Assembly: GCF_001263415.1 (NCBI RefSeq)
Contig: NZ_LGTE01000002.1
Span: forward strand, 186,001-250,000
Length of the DNA stretch: 64,000 nt
Direction: 5' to 3'
Source of the DNA: Thermincola ferriacetica
GTDB lineage: Bacteria; Bacillota; Thermincolia; Thermincolales; Thermincolaceae
Position numbers and translations under genes: made by a program. The notes below the pieces were generated by a model that ran no database searches, was not told the DNA's origin, and worked only from the letters and a program-made list of their open reading frames with translations. Of this stretch, positions 44,876-53,620 are shown one piece after another. How positions within the stretch are numbered: position 1 is the first letter of the stretch; every line of letters begins with the position of its first letter.

Positions 44876-45980
44876 ATACTTTAATCAGATTATATTCTCT
44901 TGTACCCAGGCCAATTTCCGCACCGTAAGCCAGTTGCACGGCCCAGTCAATCATGGGGTGTACGCCGCCAAATTTATCGTCTATATCGAAATGGTAACCG
45001 TCCAGCCTGGTATTGGGAAGGGCTTTTTGTTTATTTACCAGATCTACACAGGCCTGGTCAAGAGCCACAGGGTCCATGGAGGCCAGAATACCTACATCAT
45101 TTACAATAGGCGCATCGCTCCACCCACAGCAATCGCAGTCCGGCGTAACATTCATTACAAAGGTAATAAACCCCACTTTGCCTTTTTTGTTAGCCATTGC
45201 ACCAATACAGTATTCAACCATTTTTTCCTGAAAATCATCGGGGTCCGTTTTCCAGTTAATTGCTATCGCATGAGCCGGACAAGTAACGGTGCATTCGCCA
45301 CAGCCAATACATTTTTCTTCAGAGATACGGGCAACTTTTTCGTTTACCGTAATGGCATCTGCAGGACACCAATGGGTGCATTTGGTGCAGCCAATACATT
45401 TGTCAGCATCAACTTTAGGCAGGACACTGGAATGCATCATTTGCTTTCCACTGCGGCTGCCCGTACCCATACCCAGGTTCTTGATCGCTCCGCCAAAACC
45501 CGATGCTTCATGTCCTTTAAAATGTGAAACCACTAACATTGAATCAGCATGGTAAACGGCGCTGGCAATATTAACTTCGCTGAAATGTTTGCCGTTTACC
45601 TTGACTTTTACGTAGTCTTTGCCGTTTAAACCATCGGCAATTATTAAGGGAGCATCCACGACAGCATAGTCAAATCCGTTTTCTATGGCTGTCCGCAGAT
45701 GGTCTACAGCGTTTGAACGAGTCCCTACATATAAAGTATTGGCGTCGGTCAAAAAGGGTCTTCCTTCACATTCCTTTACCTTTTTCACTAATCGCCTGAA
45801 GAACTGTGGCCTGATATAGGCGGTGTTTCCTGATTCGCCAAAGTGTAATTTAACAGCTACCAGGTCTTTAGGCTGAATTATATTTTTAAACCCAGCCCTG
45901 TCAAATAACTTTTCCACTTTGTCCAACAGGCTTTCTCCATTTTTGGCTCTCATATCTGTAAAATATACATCGGCAGCCAT
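44874..45980 (-). CDS. DUF362 protein with two 4Fe-4S clusters
   Basis: A 368-residue protein: DUF362 regions (VAVKLHFGESGNTAYIRP, VSHFKGHEASGFGGAIKNLGMG) surround two bacterial ferredoxin motifs (CIGCTKCTHWCP and CIGCGECTVTCP, about residues 195-235), enough for two 4Fe-4S clusters. A further short Cys pair occurs near DCDCCGW. The substrate or partner is unknown; such proteins are frequent in anaerobes. ATG at 45980 has GGAGGGA upstream. It is apparently monocistronic. Confidence 0.88.
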   Translation of the reverse strand: MAADVYFTDMRAKNGESLLDKVEKLFDRAGFKNIIQPKDLVAVKLHFGESGNTAYIRPQFFRRLVKKVKECEGRPFLTDANTLYVGTRSNAVDHLRTAIENGFDYAVVDAPLIIADGLNGKDYVKVKVNGKHFSEVNIASAVYHADSMLVVSHFKGHEASGFGGAIKNLGMGTGSRSGKQMMHSSVLPKVDADKCIGCTKCTHWCPADAITVNEKVARISEEKCIGCGECTVTCPAHAIAINWKTDPDDFQEKMVEYCIGAMANKKGKVGFITFVMNVTPDCDCCGWSDAPIVNDVGILASMDPVALDQACVDLVNKQKALPNTRLDGYHFDIDDKFGGVHPMIDWAVQLAYGAEIGLGTREYNLIKV

Positions 45981-46073
45981 TTGATCCCTCCTCGCTTGCT
46001 GGCTACTATTTGTTAAATAATAAAGTATTCTGCTTTAATCGGACTTTTCCTCTTTTAAAATTGGTGAAAAGGC

Positions 46074-46099
46074 AAAAGAGGCCATCAACAATGGCCTCT
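46074..46099 (-). terminator. Terminator of the sleB-like gene
   Basis: A 9-bp perfect stem AGAGGCCAT/ATGGCCTCT with a 5-base loop lies just behind the stop; on the minus strand it is followed by TTTTGCC, a short U-tract. Confidence 0.75.
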
Positions 46100-46108
46100 C
46101 TAAGTAAG

Positions 46109-46882
46109 TTATTTGGCGAATACGTGATTTCCGATTACCCTGGTTACCGGCAGGGTCCTAATCCAATTATCCGTACTCGTTTTCGGGTTATAGAAGAACA
46201 AAGCCCCTGAAGTAGGGTCTTTTCCTTCGATGGCCTCTTGAGCAGCCTTAATTGCTGCTTCACTTGGCTCCATATTGATGGTTCCATTACTTACGGGAGT
46301 AAATTGATATACCCCATTGGTCTTCTGATAGATGATTTCCCGTATGCTGTCGGGAAACCGGTCGCTGGCCAGCCGGTTCAGGATAACGGCCCCTACAGCC
46401 AGTTTGCCTATATCATCCTCGCCCCGGGCTTCGGCGTGGATCAACCTGGCCAATAATTCTATATCTTCCTGTGAAATATAGGTATTGACCTTATTGCCCA
46501 TAGCCGGCTCTGTCATATTTCTTTTTTTACCGGGAATTATTAAATTTTGCCCCGGGAATATTAAAGTATTATTCATCCCGTTTACGGACATCAATTCATT
46601 CAACGAAATCTTATATTTCCGGGCAATTCTAAACAGATTATCACCCTTTTTTACTTCGTAAACCCGGCTTTGCGAAGGGATTTTCAGTACCTGGCCCGGA
46701 TAAATTACCGTAGTGGCCAAATCATTGGCGGCCATTATTTCCTGATGGTTTACCCCCATTAATCTACTTATTTTATACAAATTATCGCCAAATCTCACTT
46801 TATAGCCAGTACCGGCATACGCAGACCCTGTCACGGTAACCATAATAAGGGTAACAATCAGTAAAACAGTAATTCTTCTCAT
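46109..46882 (-). CDS. LysM-SleB spore cortex-lytic hydrolase
   Basis: A 257-residue secreted protein: signal peptide (ITVLLIVTLIMVTVTGSAYA), two LysM repeats (YKVRFGDNLYKISRLMGV and YEVKKGDNLFRIARKYKI) and a SleB/CwlJ-type hydrolase domain (LLARLIHAEARGEDDIGKLA with the likely catalytic Glu; VTRVIGNHVFAK at the end). Such enzymes act on spore cortex peptidoglycan during germination. Classic SleB has a different N-terminal binding domain; LysM repeats are common in clostridia. Of two adjacent ATGs I prefer 46882 (seven bases to GGAGG). Confidence 0.9.
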   Translation of the reverse strand: MRRITVLLIVTLIMVTVTGSAYAGTGYKVRFGDNLYKISRLMGVNHQEIMAANDLATTVIYPGQVLKIPSQSRVYEVKKGDNLFRIARKYKISLNELMSVNGMNNTLIFPGQNLIIPGKKRNMTEPAMGNKVNTYISQEDIELLARLIHAEARGEDDIGKLAVGAVILNRLASDRFPDSIREIIYQKTNGVYQFTPVSNGTINMEPSEAAIKAAQEAIEGKDPTSGALFFYNPKTSTDNWIRTLPVTRVIGNHVFAK

Positions 46883-46965
46883 CATTCAACCTCCTTGCAT
46901 GATTGTACCCAGTATTATTATGGTCAATTCAGGGAGTTTTTAACCATTTTGTTTTTTTCTGGTAC

Positions 46966-47640
46966 TTATACCTCCAGGGTCGCTAAAACCGGCAAATGGT
47001 CTGACGCATCGGAATTGATCACTTCCAAACTGTAATCCACAATATTCTCGGAAACCAGTATATAATCTATACGGGCAGTCGGGTTGTCGGCAGGAAAGGT
47101 GGGTCCGCTGTTTACGCCCAGATCTCTGACCAAACCTTCCAAAGGTCTCAGTTCATCAGTAAAGGCGTTAAAATCCCCCATTAAAATAACCGGTGTACGT
47201 TCACCCCTGATAAGACCGGCCAGGGTTTCTATCTGCCCGACTCGTTCTTCCTTGTTTAAGCCTAAATGGGTAACCACGACTGTCAGCTCAGTACCGGGCA
47301 GTTGTATCCTGGCCTTAATACAGGCCCGGAACTCTATTTTGGAATGTAGTTTTATACATTCCCAGGCTATGATAGGAAATTTTGACAAAATGGCGTTACC
47401 GAAAAAACCGAAGGGCCCGATTTTGATGGCAGGGCCAAAAACATAGTATGGAAACCCGTTCTGGGCCAGCTTTTTGGACTGGTCCACAAACAGTGTACGG
47501 GGGCTCATTTTTTCGACTTCATTTAAGCCGACTATGGAAGGCTTGTAAACCTCAAAAAGGTTGTTAATTTGCGGCAAAGAGTCTTTTTTGGACAACCCTA
47601 TACAGGAATGAACATTATAAGTCATTACCCTTATAATCAT
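46966..47640 (-). CDS. Endonuclease/exonuclease/phosphatase family protein
   Basis: A 224-residue protein of the EEP superfamily (metal-dependent phosphoesterases). Motifs: VMTYNVHSCIG, GLNEVEK (metal Glu), VVVTHLGLNKEERV, ILMGDFNAF and SDASDHLPVLATLEV (catalytic His). No signal peptide is seen, so it is probably cytoplasmic. The substrate is unknown. ATG at 47640 has GGAGG, part of which can pair with an upstream inverted repeat. Confidence 0.88.
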   Translation of the reverse strand: MIIRVMTYNVHSCIGLSKKDSLPQINNLFEVYKPSIVGLNEVEKMSPRTLFVDQSKKLAQNGFPYYVFGPAIKIGPFGFFGNAILSKFPIIAWECIKLHSKIEFRACIKARIQLPGTELTVVVTHLGLNKEERVGQIETLAGLIRGERTPVILMGDFNAFTDELRPLEGLVRDLGVNSGPTFPADNPTARIDYILVSENIVDYSLEVINSDASDHLPVLATLEV

Positions 47641-47649
47641 ATCTGTTCC

Positions 47650-47714
47650 TCCGGATTACCTTTCTTTGTTTAATATTATGCCCCTTAAGCCCTTACGGGC
47701 ACTGCTAATCCGGA
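47650..47714 (-). promoter_or_regulatory. Inverted repeat able to mask the ribosome-binding site of the EEP gene
   Basis: Two perfect 9-bp arms, TCCGGATTA (minus 47714-47706) and TAATCCGGA (minus 47658-47650), flank 47 bases containing a smaller GCCC/GGGC hairpin. The second arm runs into the GGAGG site of the gene at 47640. No U-tract follows. It may regulate translation or act as an mRNA-end structure for the upstream HAD gene; this is inference. Confidence 0.55.
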
Positions 47715-47722
47715 AGTACAGG

Positions 47723-48529
47723 TTACAGGACGAACTTTTCTATAACCTCAATTACTCCCCGCCAGTATTTACCCTTGGCCACGTAATCGGCATATCTTTT
47801 CGCCCCTGCCGCCGCATTGCCTACTGCTACTCCCAGCCCGGCCCGCTCCATCATCTCCACGTCATTTGCTTCATCACCAATGGCTATAGTCTCCGCGGGG
47901 CTTATCCCCATTACCCGGCACAGTTCTGCCACGGCAAAACCCTTCGAAACCTTGGGGTGAGCTACATCCAGGAAAAAAGGGCGGGAATTGGCTAAATAAA
48001 GTTGGCCCGCAAAACGGTCCCTGAATATGGTTGTCCATTTTTTTATTTCTTCCGGCTCCGCTCTTAATGTTATCATAATCGGGTCCTTATCCAATACGGA
48101 AGCAAGACGCCTGACATAAACAAATTTCACGCCCAAAGCGTCAGCATAAGGCCGCGTAAAAACCTCTTCTGTATCGGTAAAAACAATATCATCCCTGAAA
48201 ATAAACCGCATCACAGGCTGCCCTTCAGTTAATTCAACAATTTCTCCCGCTTTGCCTTTCGGCAGAGGTACTTCCATCATCGTTTCATCGGTAACGGGGT
48301 TTCTGATCAAAGCGCCGTTATAGGTAATTAAAGGCACCTTTAGCCCCAGTTCCCTGGCATACTGAACTGCCGATGGATAGAGCCGGCCCGTGGCAAAAGT
48401 AAACTCACAGCCCCTGCCGCGCGCTTTTATAACCGCTTCTTTCAATTCGGCAGCCAGAGTGTAAGTTTGGTCAAAAATTGTGCCGTCCAGATCGGAAACT
48501 ATTAATTTATATTTTCTTAGGTCCTTCAT
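47723..48529 (-). CDS. Cof-type HAD-IIB sugar-phosphate phosphatase
   Basis: A 268-residue HAD-IIB hydrolase. Motif I LIVSDLDGTIFDQ (Asp nucleophile), motif II TFATGRLYPSA, motif III Lys in PKVSKGFAVAEL and motif IV IAIGDEANDVEMMERAG are intact, with a C2-type cap between. Family members hydrolyse small phosphorylated metabolites; the substrate here cannot be told. It follows cbiC by 41 bases on the same strand but belongs to no known cobalamin step. Confidence 0.92.
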   Translation of the reverse strand: MKDLRKYKLIVSDLDGTIFDQTYTLAAELKEAVIKARGRGCEFTFATGRLYPSAVQYARELGLKVPLITYNGALIRNPVTDETMMEVPLPKGKAGEIVELTEGQPVMRFIFRDDIVFTDTEEVFTRPYADALGVKFVYVRRLASVLDKDPIMITLRAEPEEIKKWTTIFRDRFAGQLYLANSRPFFLDVAHPKVSKGFAVAELCRVMGISPAETIAIGDEANDVEMMERAGLGVAVGNAAAGAKRYADYVAKGKYWRGVIEVIEKFVL

Positions 48530-48570
48530 TTTCTTAACCCCGCAGTCAATTTCTAAACCGGTCGAGGACC

Positions 48571-49203
48571 TTAAAATATTTCTTCCGCCAGATTTAATAG
48601 CGCGTTTATTGCCGCCACAGCAATAGTGCTGCCGCCCCTCGTACCGATCATGGTAATATATGGAACAGGGGTGTTCATCAGTTCTTCCTTGGATTCCCTG
48701 GCCCCCACGAACCCAACTGGCGTACCTACTACCAGGGCCGGTTTTATTTTATCCTGCTTGATCATCTCGCATAAAGTAAACAAGGCTGTAGGTGCATTGC
48801 CTATGGCGACAATCGCTCCGTCAAGCAGTTCCGCTTTCATTTTCATGGCCACCATCGCCCTGGTCTCACCGGTTCTTTTGGCCTCTTCAATGACAATGGG
48901 GTCTTTGATAAAACAGTACGTGGTCATGTTAAACCGGGCCAGCTTCCGCGAATTTATTCCCGCCTGCAGCATATGCACATCGGTAACTACAGGCCTTCCG
49001 GCCCGGATAGCTTTAAGCCCGGCCTCAACGGCATCGGGACTTATCTTTATTAATTCAGGGCAGCTTAAATCGCCGGTAGTATGGACAATACGCCTGATAA
49101 TTGCCCGTTCTCCTTCCGGCATCTTCCTCAGAAAAGGGAGACTGTTTTCGATTATCTGCATGCTCGTTTTTTCAATATCAATCGGGTCCCTGACAAAATC
49201 CAC
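48571..49203 (-). CDS. cbiC: CbiC cobalt-precorrin-8 methylmutase
   Basis: CbiC, 210 residues, moves a methyl group from C11 to C12 to give cobyrinate. The family core DPIDIEKTSMQIIENSL, RIVHTTGDLSCPELI (catalytic His in HTTGD), VVTDVHMLQAGI and GTPVGFVGARESKEEL is present. I chose GTG at 49203, with GGAGG nine bases upstream, which falls two bases after the cbiX stop; the upstream open frame overlaps cbiX and lacks similarity. Confidence 0.95.
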   Translation of the reverse strand: MDFVRDPIDIEKTSMQIIENSLPFLRKMPEGERAIIRRIVHTTGDLSCPELIKISPDAVEAGLKAIRAGRPVVTDVHMLQAGINSRKLARFNMTTYCFIKDPIVIEEAKRTGETRAMVAMKMKAELLDGAIVAIGNAPTALFTLCEMIKQDKIKPALVVGTPVGFVGARESKEELMNTPVPYITMIGTRGGSTIAVAAINALLNLAEEIF

Positions 49204-49204
49204 C

Positions 49205-49570
49205 TCAGGATACCTCCTTAATCCGGTCCAGGAGTACACCGACAATCCGGTCGTCGGCGCCCAGGTTTTTGGCAAGCACTATTTCTACGCCCGGGTTCTT
49301 GTCTTTTTGTTCGGCAATTACTGCCGGAATATCTTCCTGCACATGTATTCCGTTATACAGAAACAGCGGTAAGATGATGACTTTTCGCGCCCCTTTGGCT
49401 ATCACAGTTTGTATGGCTTCCGGCAGGTCAGGCTTGTTGAACTGCAGTGATGCTATTTCCACAATACCGTCACCCAGGCTTACCCTGACCATTTTCGCTA
49501 TTTTCTTTAAGGTCTCCAATGCTTCCGGGGCCTTGCTGCCGTGGCCCAGGATGATAATCCCTCTGTCCAT
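49205..49570 (-). CDS. cbiX: CbiX(S) small sirohydrochlorin cobaltochelatase
   Basis: A 121-residue single-domain chelatase that inserts cobalt into sirohydrochlorin. Metal-binding His residues are seen in IIILGHGSKAPEAL and in LFLYNGIHVQEDIP. The length matches the small archaeal-type CbiX, half the size of two-domain CbiX/SirB. Its ATG shares a base with the cbiJ stop (TAATG). Confidence 0.92.
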   Translation of the reverse strand: MDRGIIILGHGSKAPEALETLKKIAKMVRVSLGDGIVEIASLQFNKPDLPEAIQTVIAKGARKVIILPLFLYNGIHVQEDIPAVIAEQKDKNPGVEIVLAKNLGADDRIVGVLLDRIKEVS

Positions 49571-50331
49571 TAAATTACCCTCCTTAATATTTCATCAATC
49601 ACCGTAAAAACATTTTTCCCCAGCGTTTCAGGCCTTTTTATTACCAGAACGGGAATACCCAGTTCCAGGGCGGCCGATATCTTTGTGTCAGCCCCTCCGA
49701 CGGAACCGGCGTCTTTTGTAACCACCACCCCGGCCCCGTAATCCTCAAACATGGCTTTATTTAAACTATGGCTAAAAGGCCCTAAAACGGCAATTACATC
49801 TTTTGGCGTCAACCCCAGGGCAAAAACCTGTCTGAGAACATCTGCATCGGGTAAAACTCGGGCTACCACCCGCACCCCGAGTTTTTGGGCTTCCGCCACA
49901 AAAGGCACAAGTCTTTTACTTCCGATAGTTAGAAAAATGTTTCCTTTGTTCTTGAAAGCCAATTGAACCGCCTTTACAGCGGCTTCTTCATAAGAATCAA
50001 CTTTCTCCACCAAAGGGTCCCCGCCGACCACTGCGGGCCTTTCGTACCGGTAATACTCTATACCCATTTCCTCGGCCACAGCCGAAGCCAGTTTGGATAT
50101 TTCCTCGGCATAGGGATGGGTGATGTCAATGATGATATTAATCCCTTTATCTCTAATCAGTTGCACCAGGCTTTGTCTGTCCAGGCATTTCCGAACCACT
50201 TGCGCAGATTGTTCCCTGGCTAATTGCATGCCGTAATCGGATGTAACCGTTGTTATAAAAGGCTTGCCTGCAGCCTTAAGCCTTCCGGCCAGTACACCCG
50301 CTTCCTGAGTGCCCCCAAGCAGTAAGATCAT
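49570..50331 (-). CDS. cbiJ: CbiJ cobalt-precorrin-6A reductase
   Basis: CbiJ/CobK family, 253 residues, reduces the macrocycle of (cobalt-)precorrin-6A with NAD(P)H. N-terminal nucleotide-binding motif MILLLGGTQEAGVLAGRL; DITHPYAEEIS and VTKDAGSVGGADTKISAA are family signatures. The ATG overlaps the cbiH stop by four bases (ATGA). Confidence 0.94.
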   Translation of the reverse strand: MILLLGGTQEAGVLAGRLKAAGKPFITTVTSDYGMQLAREQSAQVVRKCLDRQSLVQLIRDKGINIIIDITHPYAEEISKLASAVAEEMGIEYYRYERPAVVGGDPLVEKVDSYEEAAVKAVQLAFKNKGNIFLTIGSKRLVPFVAEAQKLGVRVVARVLPDADVLRQVFALGLTPKDVIAVLGPFSHSLNKAMFEDYGAGVVVTKDAGSVGGADTKISAALELGIPVLVIKRPETLGKNVFTVIDEILRRVI

Positions 50332-51155
50332 AAGCTGTAGCCCCTGGGCGTTATCATGAGTTCTGCTGAGCTAAAGGTTCTGTTGTTACCAATTAAAACA
50401 ACGGTAAACATATCGATAGGGTGCTTGAGGAATTCGGCCAGGGTAGAAACGGTTACTTCTTCATTACCCCGTTTGGCATTTCTTACAATGCCTACAGGAG
50501 TATTACCCGGTTTATATTTAAGAAAAATTCGCTGCGCCTCTTTAATCTGTTCTGTCCGCTTTTTACTCACGGGATTATATAACACCGTAACAAAATCTCC
50601 TTGAGCAGCATATTCCAGCCGCTGAACTATTGTCTTCCAGGGTGTCAAGAGGTCGCTCAAACTGATTACGGCAAAATCATGCATTAAGGGCGCTCCCAAA
50701 GATGCCGCGGCAGCATTGGCAGAAGTAATCCCGGGAATAATCTCAATATCAATTGCTTCCTGAACACCCATTTTCAGCGCTAATTCCAGGACTACGCCGG
50801 CCATACCGTAAATACCGGGATCGCCGCTGCTAATAACAGCCACGGACCGTTTTTGCAAAGCTATTTCAATGGCCTTTTGGCAGCGGTCTACTTCTTTCAT
50901 CATTCCGGAACTTATTACTTCCTTGCCTTTGACCAGTTCTGCCACCAGGTCTATATAAGTCTTGTAACCGACAATGACTTCCACTTGCTGCAGTGTGCGG
51001 TATGCTTTTATACTCATCTGATCCAAATCGCCGGGGCCGATACCGATTACTGCTAAATATCCTCTGCTATTGCCACCGTTACACCCTTCCCGGAGGTTTT
51101 CGGCAAAATCAGTTTCCCCTGATTGCCCGTTTCCAACAAAGCCGCCGGTTCGCAT
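50328..51155 (-). CDS. cbiH: CbiH precorrin-3B C17-methyltransferase
   Basis: SAM-dependent methyltransferase of 275 residues that methylates C17 and drives ring contraction. LAVIGIGPGDLDQMS, VISSGDPGIYGMAG, IPGITSANAAAASLGAPL and IGNNRTF match CbiH/CobJ. The family start would be near residue 32, but no start codon exists there in frame; the nearest is ATG at 51155, with AGGAG ten bases upstream. This makes a 31-residue extension and a 103-base overlap with cbiG, unusual for this operon. Confidence 0.9.
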   Translation of the reverse strand: MRTGGFVGNGQSGETDFAENLREGCNGGNSRGYLAVIGIGPGDLDQMSIKAYRTLQQVEVIVGYKTYIDLVAELVKGKEVISSGMMKEVDRCQKAIEIALQKRSVAVISSGDPGIYGMAGVVLELALKMGVQEAIDIEIIPGITSANAAAASLGAPLMHDFAVISLSDLLTPWKTIVQRLEYAAQGDFVTVLYNPVSKKRTEQIKEAQRIFLKYKPGNTPVGIVRNAKRGNEEVTVSTLAEFLKHPIDMFTVVLIGNNRTFSSAELMITPRGYSL

Positions 51156-52129
51156 ACTCCATCAACTCCTAACTTTTCTTTTACAAATTTTGACCTGGTC
51201 AGTTTCCCGGATTCCTTGCAACTAAAGACTTTCTGCAGTTCACCGGGGGAATAAAATTGCACCGGTATATTCCATTCCCCGGCCAGTTCCAGCAAGGCCG
51301 GTTCTTTCGCTTTCAAATCCACCGAAGCAATGGCCCGTACACTTTCAAAAACCACATTGGCTTTTGCCAGCGCATCAATCACCGCGTCACGTAGAGCAGC
51401 TTTACTGACCCCTTTTCGGCACCCGATGCCCAACACCAGGTTCTTTGGCCGCAGGAACAATGTATCCTCTGAATTACCCGGCAAAAACCTGTTGGTTACC
51501 ACCACTCGGAGTGCCCCCGCATCCTCAGTGGGTTTGAATTGATACACAGGAAACTGTACGACGTTTTTCGGCAAGGACGTATTTATTTCTTCATCACAAT
51601 AGAGATGAACAAGGGCACAGTTAACTATAGCCGCATTGACCTTTTTTACAAGAGAAAAATCGCCCACTGCCCATCCCTTTTCTTTGGCCATCATCTCAAT
51701 AGCCGGTAGCCCCTGAACGTCGGTGGCCGTTGTGATAACAGGGTTAGCGCCCATTTCCTGCGCCAGTTCGCTGGTCAGGCCATTGGCCCCACCCCAGTGC
51801 CCCGAAAGTACGCTGATCACATTGCATCCCTTTTCATCAAGCACTACTACTGCCGGGTCTGTTCTCTTATCCTGCAGATGGGGAGCAATTAATCGCACCA
51901 CGATGCCCAGGGCCATTATACAAACAATTGCTTCATATTCATGCATCAGTTCAGCCATTAAGTCACGCAACGGTTTTCTGAAAGGGCTGCGGTGTCCGGG
52001 CAGCTTCAAAAGACTGTATTTACCGGGTACGAAAAACATAACCTGGTGTCCGCGTTTTGTCAGGGCTTTTTCAACTTCCGCCCCCTTTTGGATGCCTTGC
52101 TTGGTCAATGCAACTACGGCAACTTTCAA
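51053..52129 (-). CDS. cbiG: CbiG cobalt-precorrin-5A hydrolase
   Basis: CbiG, 358 residues, opens the delta-lactone of cobalt-precorrin-5A and releases acetaldehyde, a step specific to the anaerobic pathway. The N-terminal (VAVVALTKQGIQKG), middle (VISVLSGHWGGANGLTSELA) and C-terminal (LVLGIGCRKGVSKAAL) family segments are present. The start is TTG at 52129, overlapping the cbiF stop by four bases (TTGA), with GGAGGG upstream. Confidence 0.95.
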   Translation of the reverse strand: MKVAVVALTKQGIQKGAEVEKALTKRGHQVMFFVPGKYSLLKLPGHRSPFRKPLRDLMAELMHEYEAIVCIMALGIVVRLIAPHLQDKRTDPAVVVLDEKGCNVISVLSGHWGGANGLTSELAQEMGANPVITTATDVQGLPAIEMMAKEKGWAVGDFSLVKKVNAAIVNCALVHLYCDEEINTSLPKNVVQFPVYQFKPTEDAGALRVVVTNRFLPGNSEDTLFLRPKNLVLGIGCRKGVSKAALRDAVIDALAKANVVFESVRAIASVDLKAKEPALLELAGEWNIPVQFYSPGELQKVFSCKESGKLTRSKFVKEKLGVDGVCEPAALLETGNQGKLILPKTSGKGVTVAIAEDI

Positions 52130-52881
52130 CTCTGTCCCTCCCGGTAACCATGGCTGAAATTCTTGTCATACAATTTGGATAAGGCATACTGTCCCCGGAA
52201 GACATCACTGACTATAATTAGGGCTGTCTTGGTGATATTGGCTTCCCTTACCTTACCGGCTATGTCATCGAGGGTCCCCCGGACAATTCTCTCGTCCGGC
52301 CAGGATGCCTTTTGAATTACGACTACAGGTGTATCAGGCGGGTAACCTTCTTTTAATTCCTCTGCTACCTCTTCAATAGCATGCACGCTTAAGAAAATAC
52401 ACATTGTCGCCCGGTAACGGGCTAATTTGCGCAGCCGTTCTTTTTCCGGCACTTCAGTTCTTCCTTCCAGCCTGGTCAGGATCACTGTTTGCGTTACATC
52501 GGGCAGCGTGTATTCCTGCTTCAACGAAGCCGCTGCCGCGACGAATGAACTTACGCCGGGGATCACTTCGTAAGGTATATTCATATTCTTTAAAGCATCC
52601 ATCTGTTCCTGTATTGCGCCGTATATGCTGGGGTCACCGGTGTGCACCCGGGCAATGATTTTTCCTTCGCGGCAGCCCTCTTTCATTACCGTCAAAACCT
52701 CGTCGAGATTCATATGGGCGCTGTTGTAAATTTTGGCTTCCGGGCGCGCATATTTAAGTATTTCCTTGTTTACAAGAGAACCGGCGTAGATGATTACATC
52801 GGCGCTTTCTATGGCCTTAGCTCCTTTGACAGTAATCAGTTCCGGGTCGCCCGGCCCGGCGCCTATAAAATATACTTTCAT
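52126..52881 (-). CDS. cbiF: CbiF precorrin-4 C11-methyltransferase
   Basis: CbiF/CobM, 251 residues, SAM-dependent methylation at C11. VYFIGAGPGDPELITVKG, VIYAGSLVN, RVHTGDPSIYGAIQEQM and IPGVSSFVAAAASL match the family. I chose ATG at 52881, preceded by GGAGGAG, which shares a base with the preceding stop (TAATG); the longer upstream frame overlaps cbiL and has no similarity. Confidence 0.96.
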   Translation of the reverse strand: MKVYFIGAGPGDPELITVKGAKAIESADVIIYAGSLVNKEILKYARPEAKIYNSAHMNLDEVLTVMKEGCREGKIIARVHTGDPSIYGAIQEQMDALKNMNIPYEVIPGVSSFVAAAASLKQEYTLPDVTQTVILTRLEGRTEVPEKERLRKLARYRATMCIFLSVHAIEEVAEELKEGYPPDTPVVVIQKASWPDERIVRGTLDDIAGKVREANITKTALIIVSDVFRGQYALSKLYDKNFSHGYREGQS

Positions 52882-53600
52882 TATAATCTCCTCCAACCCG
52901 CTTTCCTGATAATCATAATGGACATATAGTCCTTGTCCTTGCCAACTAACGATTCCAAATCTGTTGTATAAAACTGGTCGGGATAACCACACCTGCTTAC
53001 AAAAACTGCCTTGTCCAGCAGTTTTTCCTCCCGCAGCAGTTGTACCACTTCATCATAAATTCTATTTACCTTCATCAGAACAATGTTTTCAAATTTTTTG
53101 ACAATCTCTTTGAGCTCTTCTATGCCGTAAGCTGCCGGAATAACGGCCAGCTTTTCTTCGCCTTCCGTTAGGGCTTCATTTATAAAGGCAGAACAAGCGG
53201 CAAAAGCCGTCACTCCCGGAATTGTCTCTACCTTGATTTCCGGGTGGCTGCCTTTAATGCGTTCCAATAAATAGGCATATGTACTGTAAAACATGGGATC
53301 GCCAATAGTAATAAAGGCTACCTGCCTGCCTTTCCGCAGTTCGCTTATTACCTGTACGGCGGCCTGGTCCCAGTGTCTGGCCAAAACTTCATTGTCGGTA
53401 GACATGGGAAACAGTAATTCCAAAATGTCAAACTGTTTTTCAACAGCCTTTTTGACAATGGATAATGCCAGGCTTTCTTTTTCAGCTCTTGACTTCGGTA
53501 CACACAGCACATCGACGCTTTGTAAAACCCGCCAGGCTTTGAGCGTCAATAGTTCGGGGTCGCCCGGCCCTACCCCCAAACCGTAAAGTTTTCCTGCCAT
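52881..53600 (-). CDS. cbiL: CbiL/CobI precorrin-2 C20-methyltransferase
   Basis: SAM-dependent methyltransferase of 239 residues acting on (cobalt-)precorrin-2. LYGLGVGPGDPELLTLKAW, VAFITIGDPMFYSTYAYLL and IPGVTAFAACSAFINEAL are characteristic. The clear GDPMFYST signature distinguishes it from cbiF and cbiH. It lies between cbiT and cbiF. Confidence 0.95.
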   Translation of the reverse strand: MAGKLYGLGVGPGDPELLTLKAWRVLQSVDVLCVPKSRAEKESLALSIVKKAVEKQFDILELLFPMSTDNEVLARHWDQAAVQVISELRKGRQVAFITIGDPMFYSTYAYLLERIKGSHPEIKVETIPGVTAFAACSAFINEALTEGEEKLAVIPAAYGIEELKEIVKKFENIVLMKVNRIYDEVVQLLREEKLLDKAVFVSRCGYPDQFYTTDLESLVGKDKDYMSIMIIRKAGWRRL

Positions 53601-53620
53601 TGTTTTCCCCTCTCCGGTTT

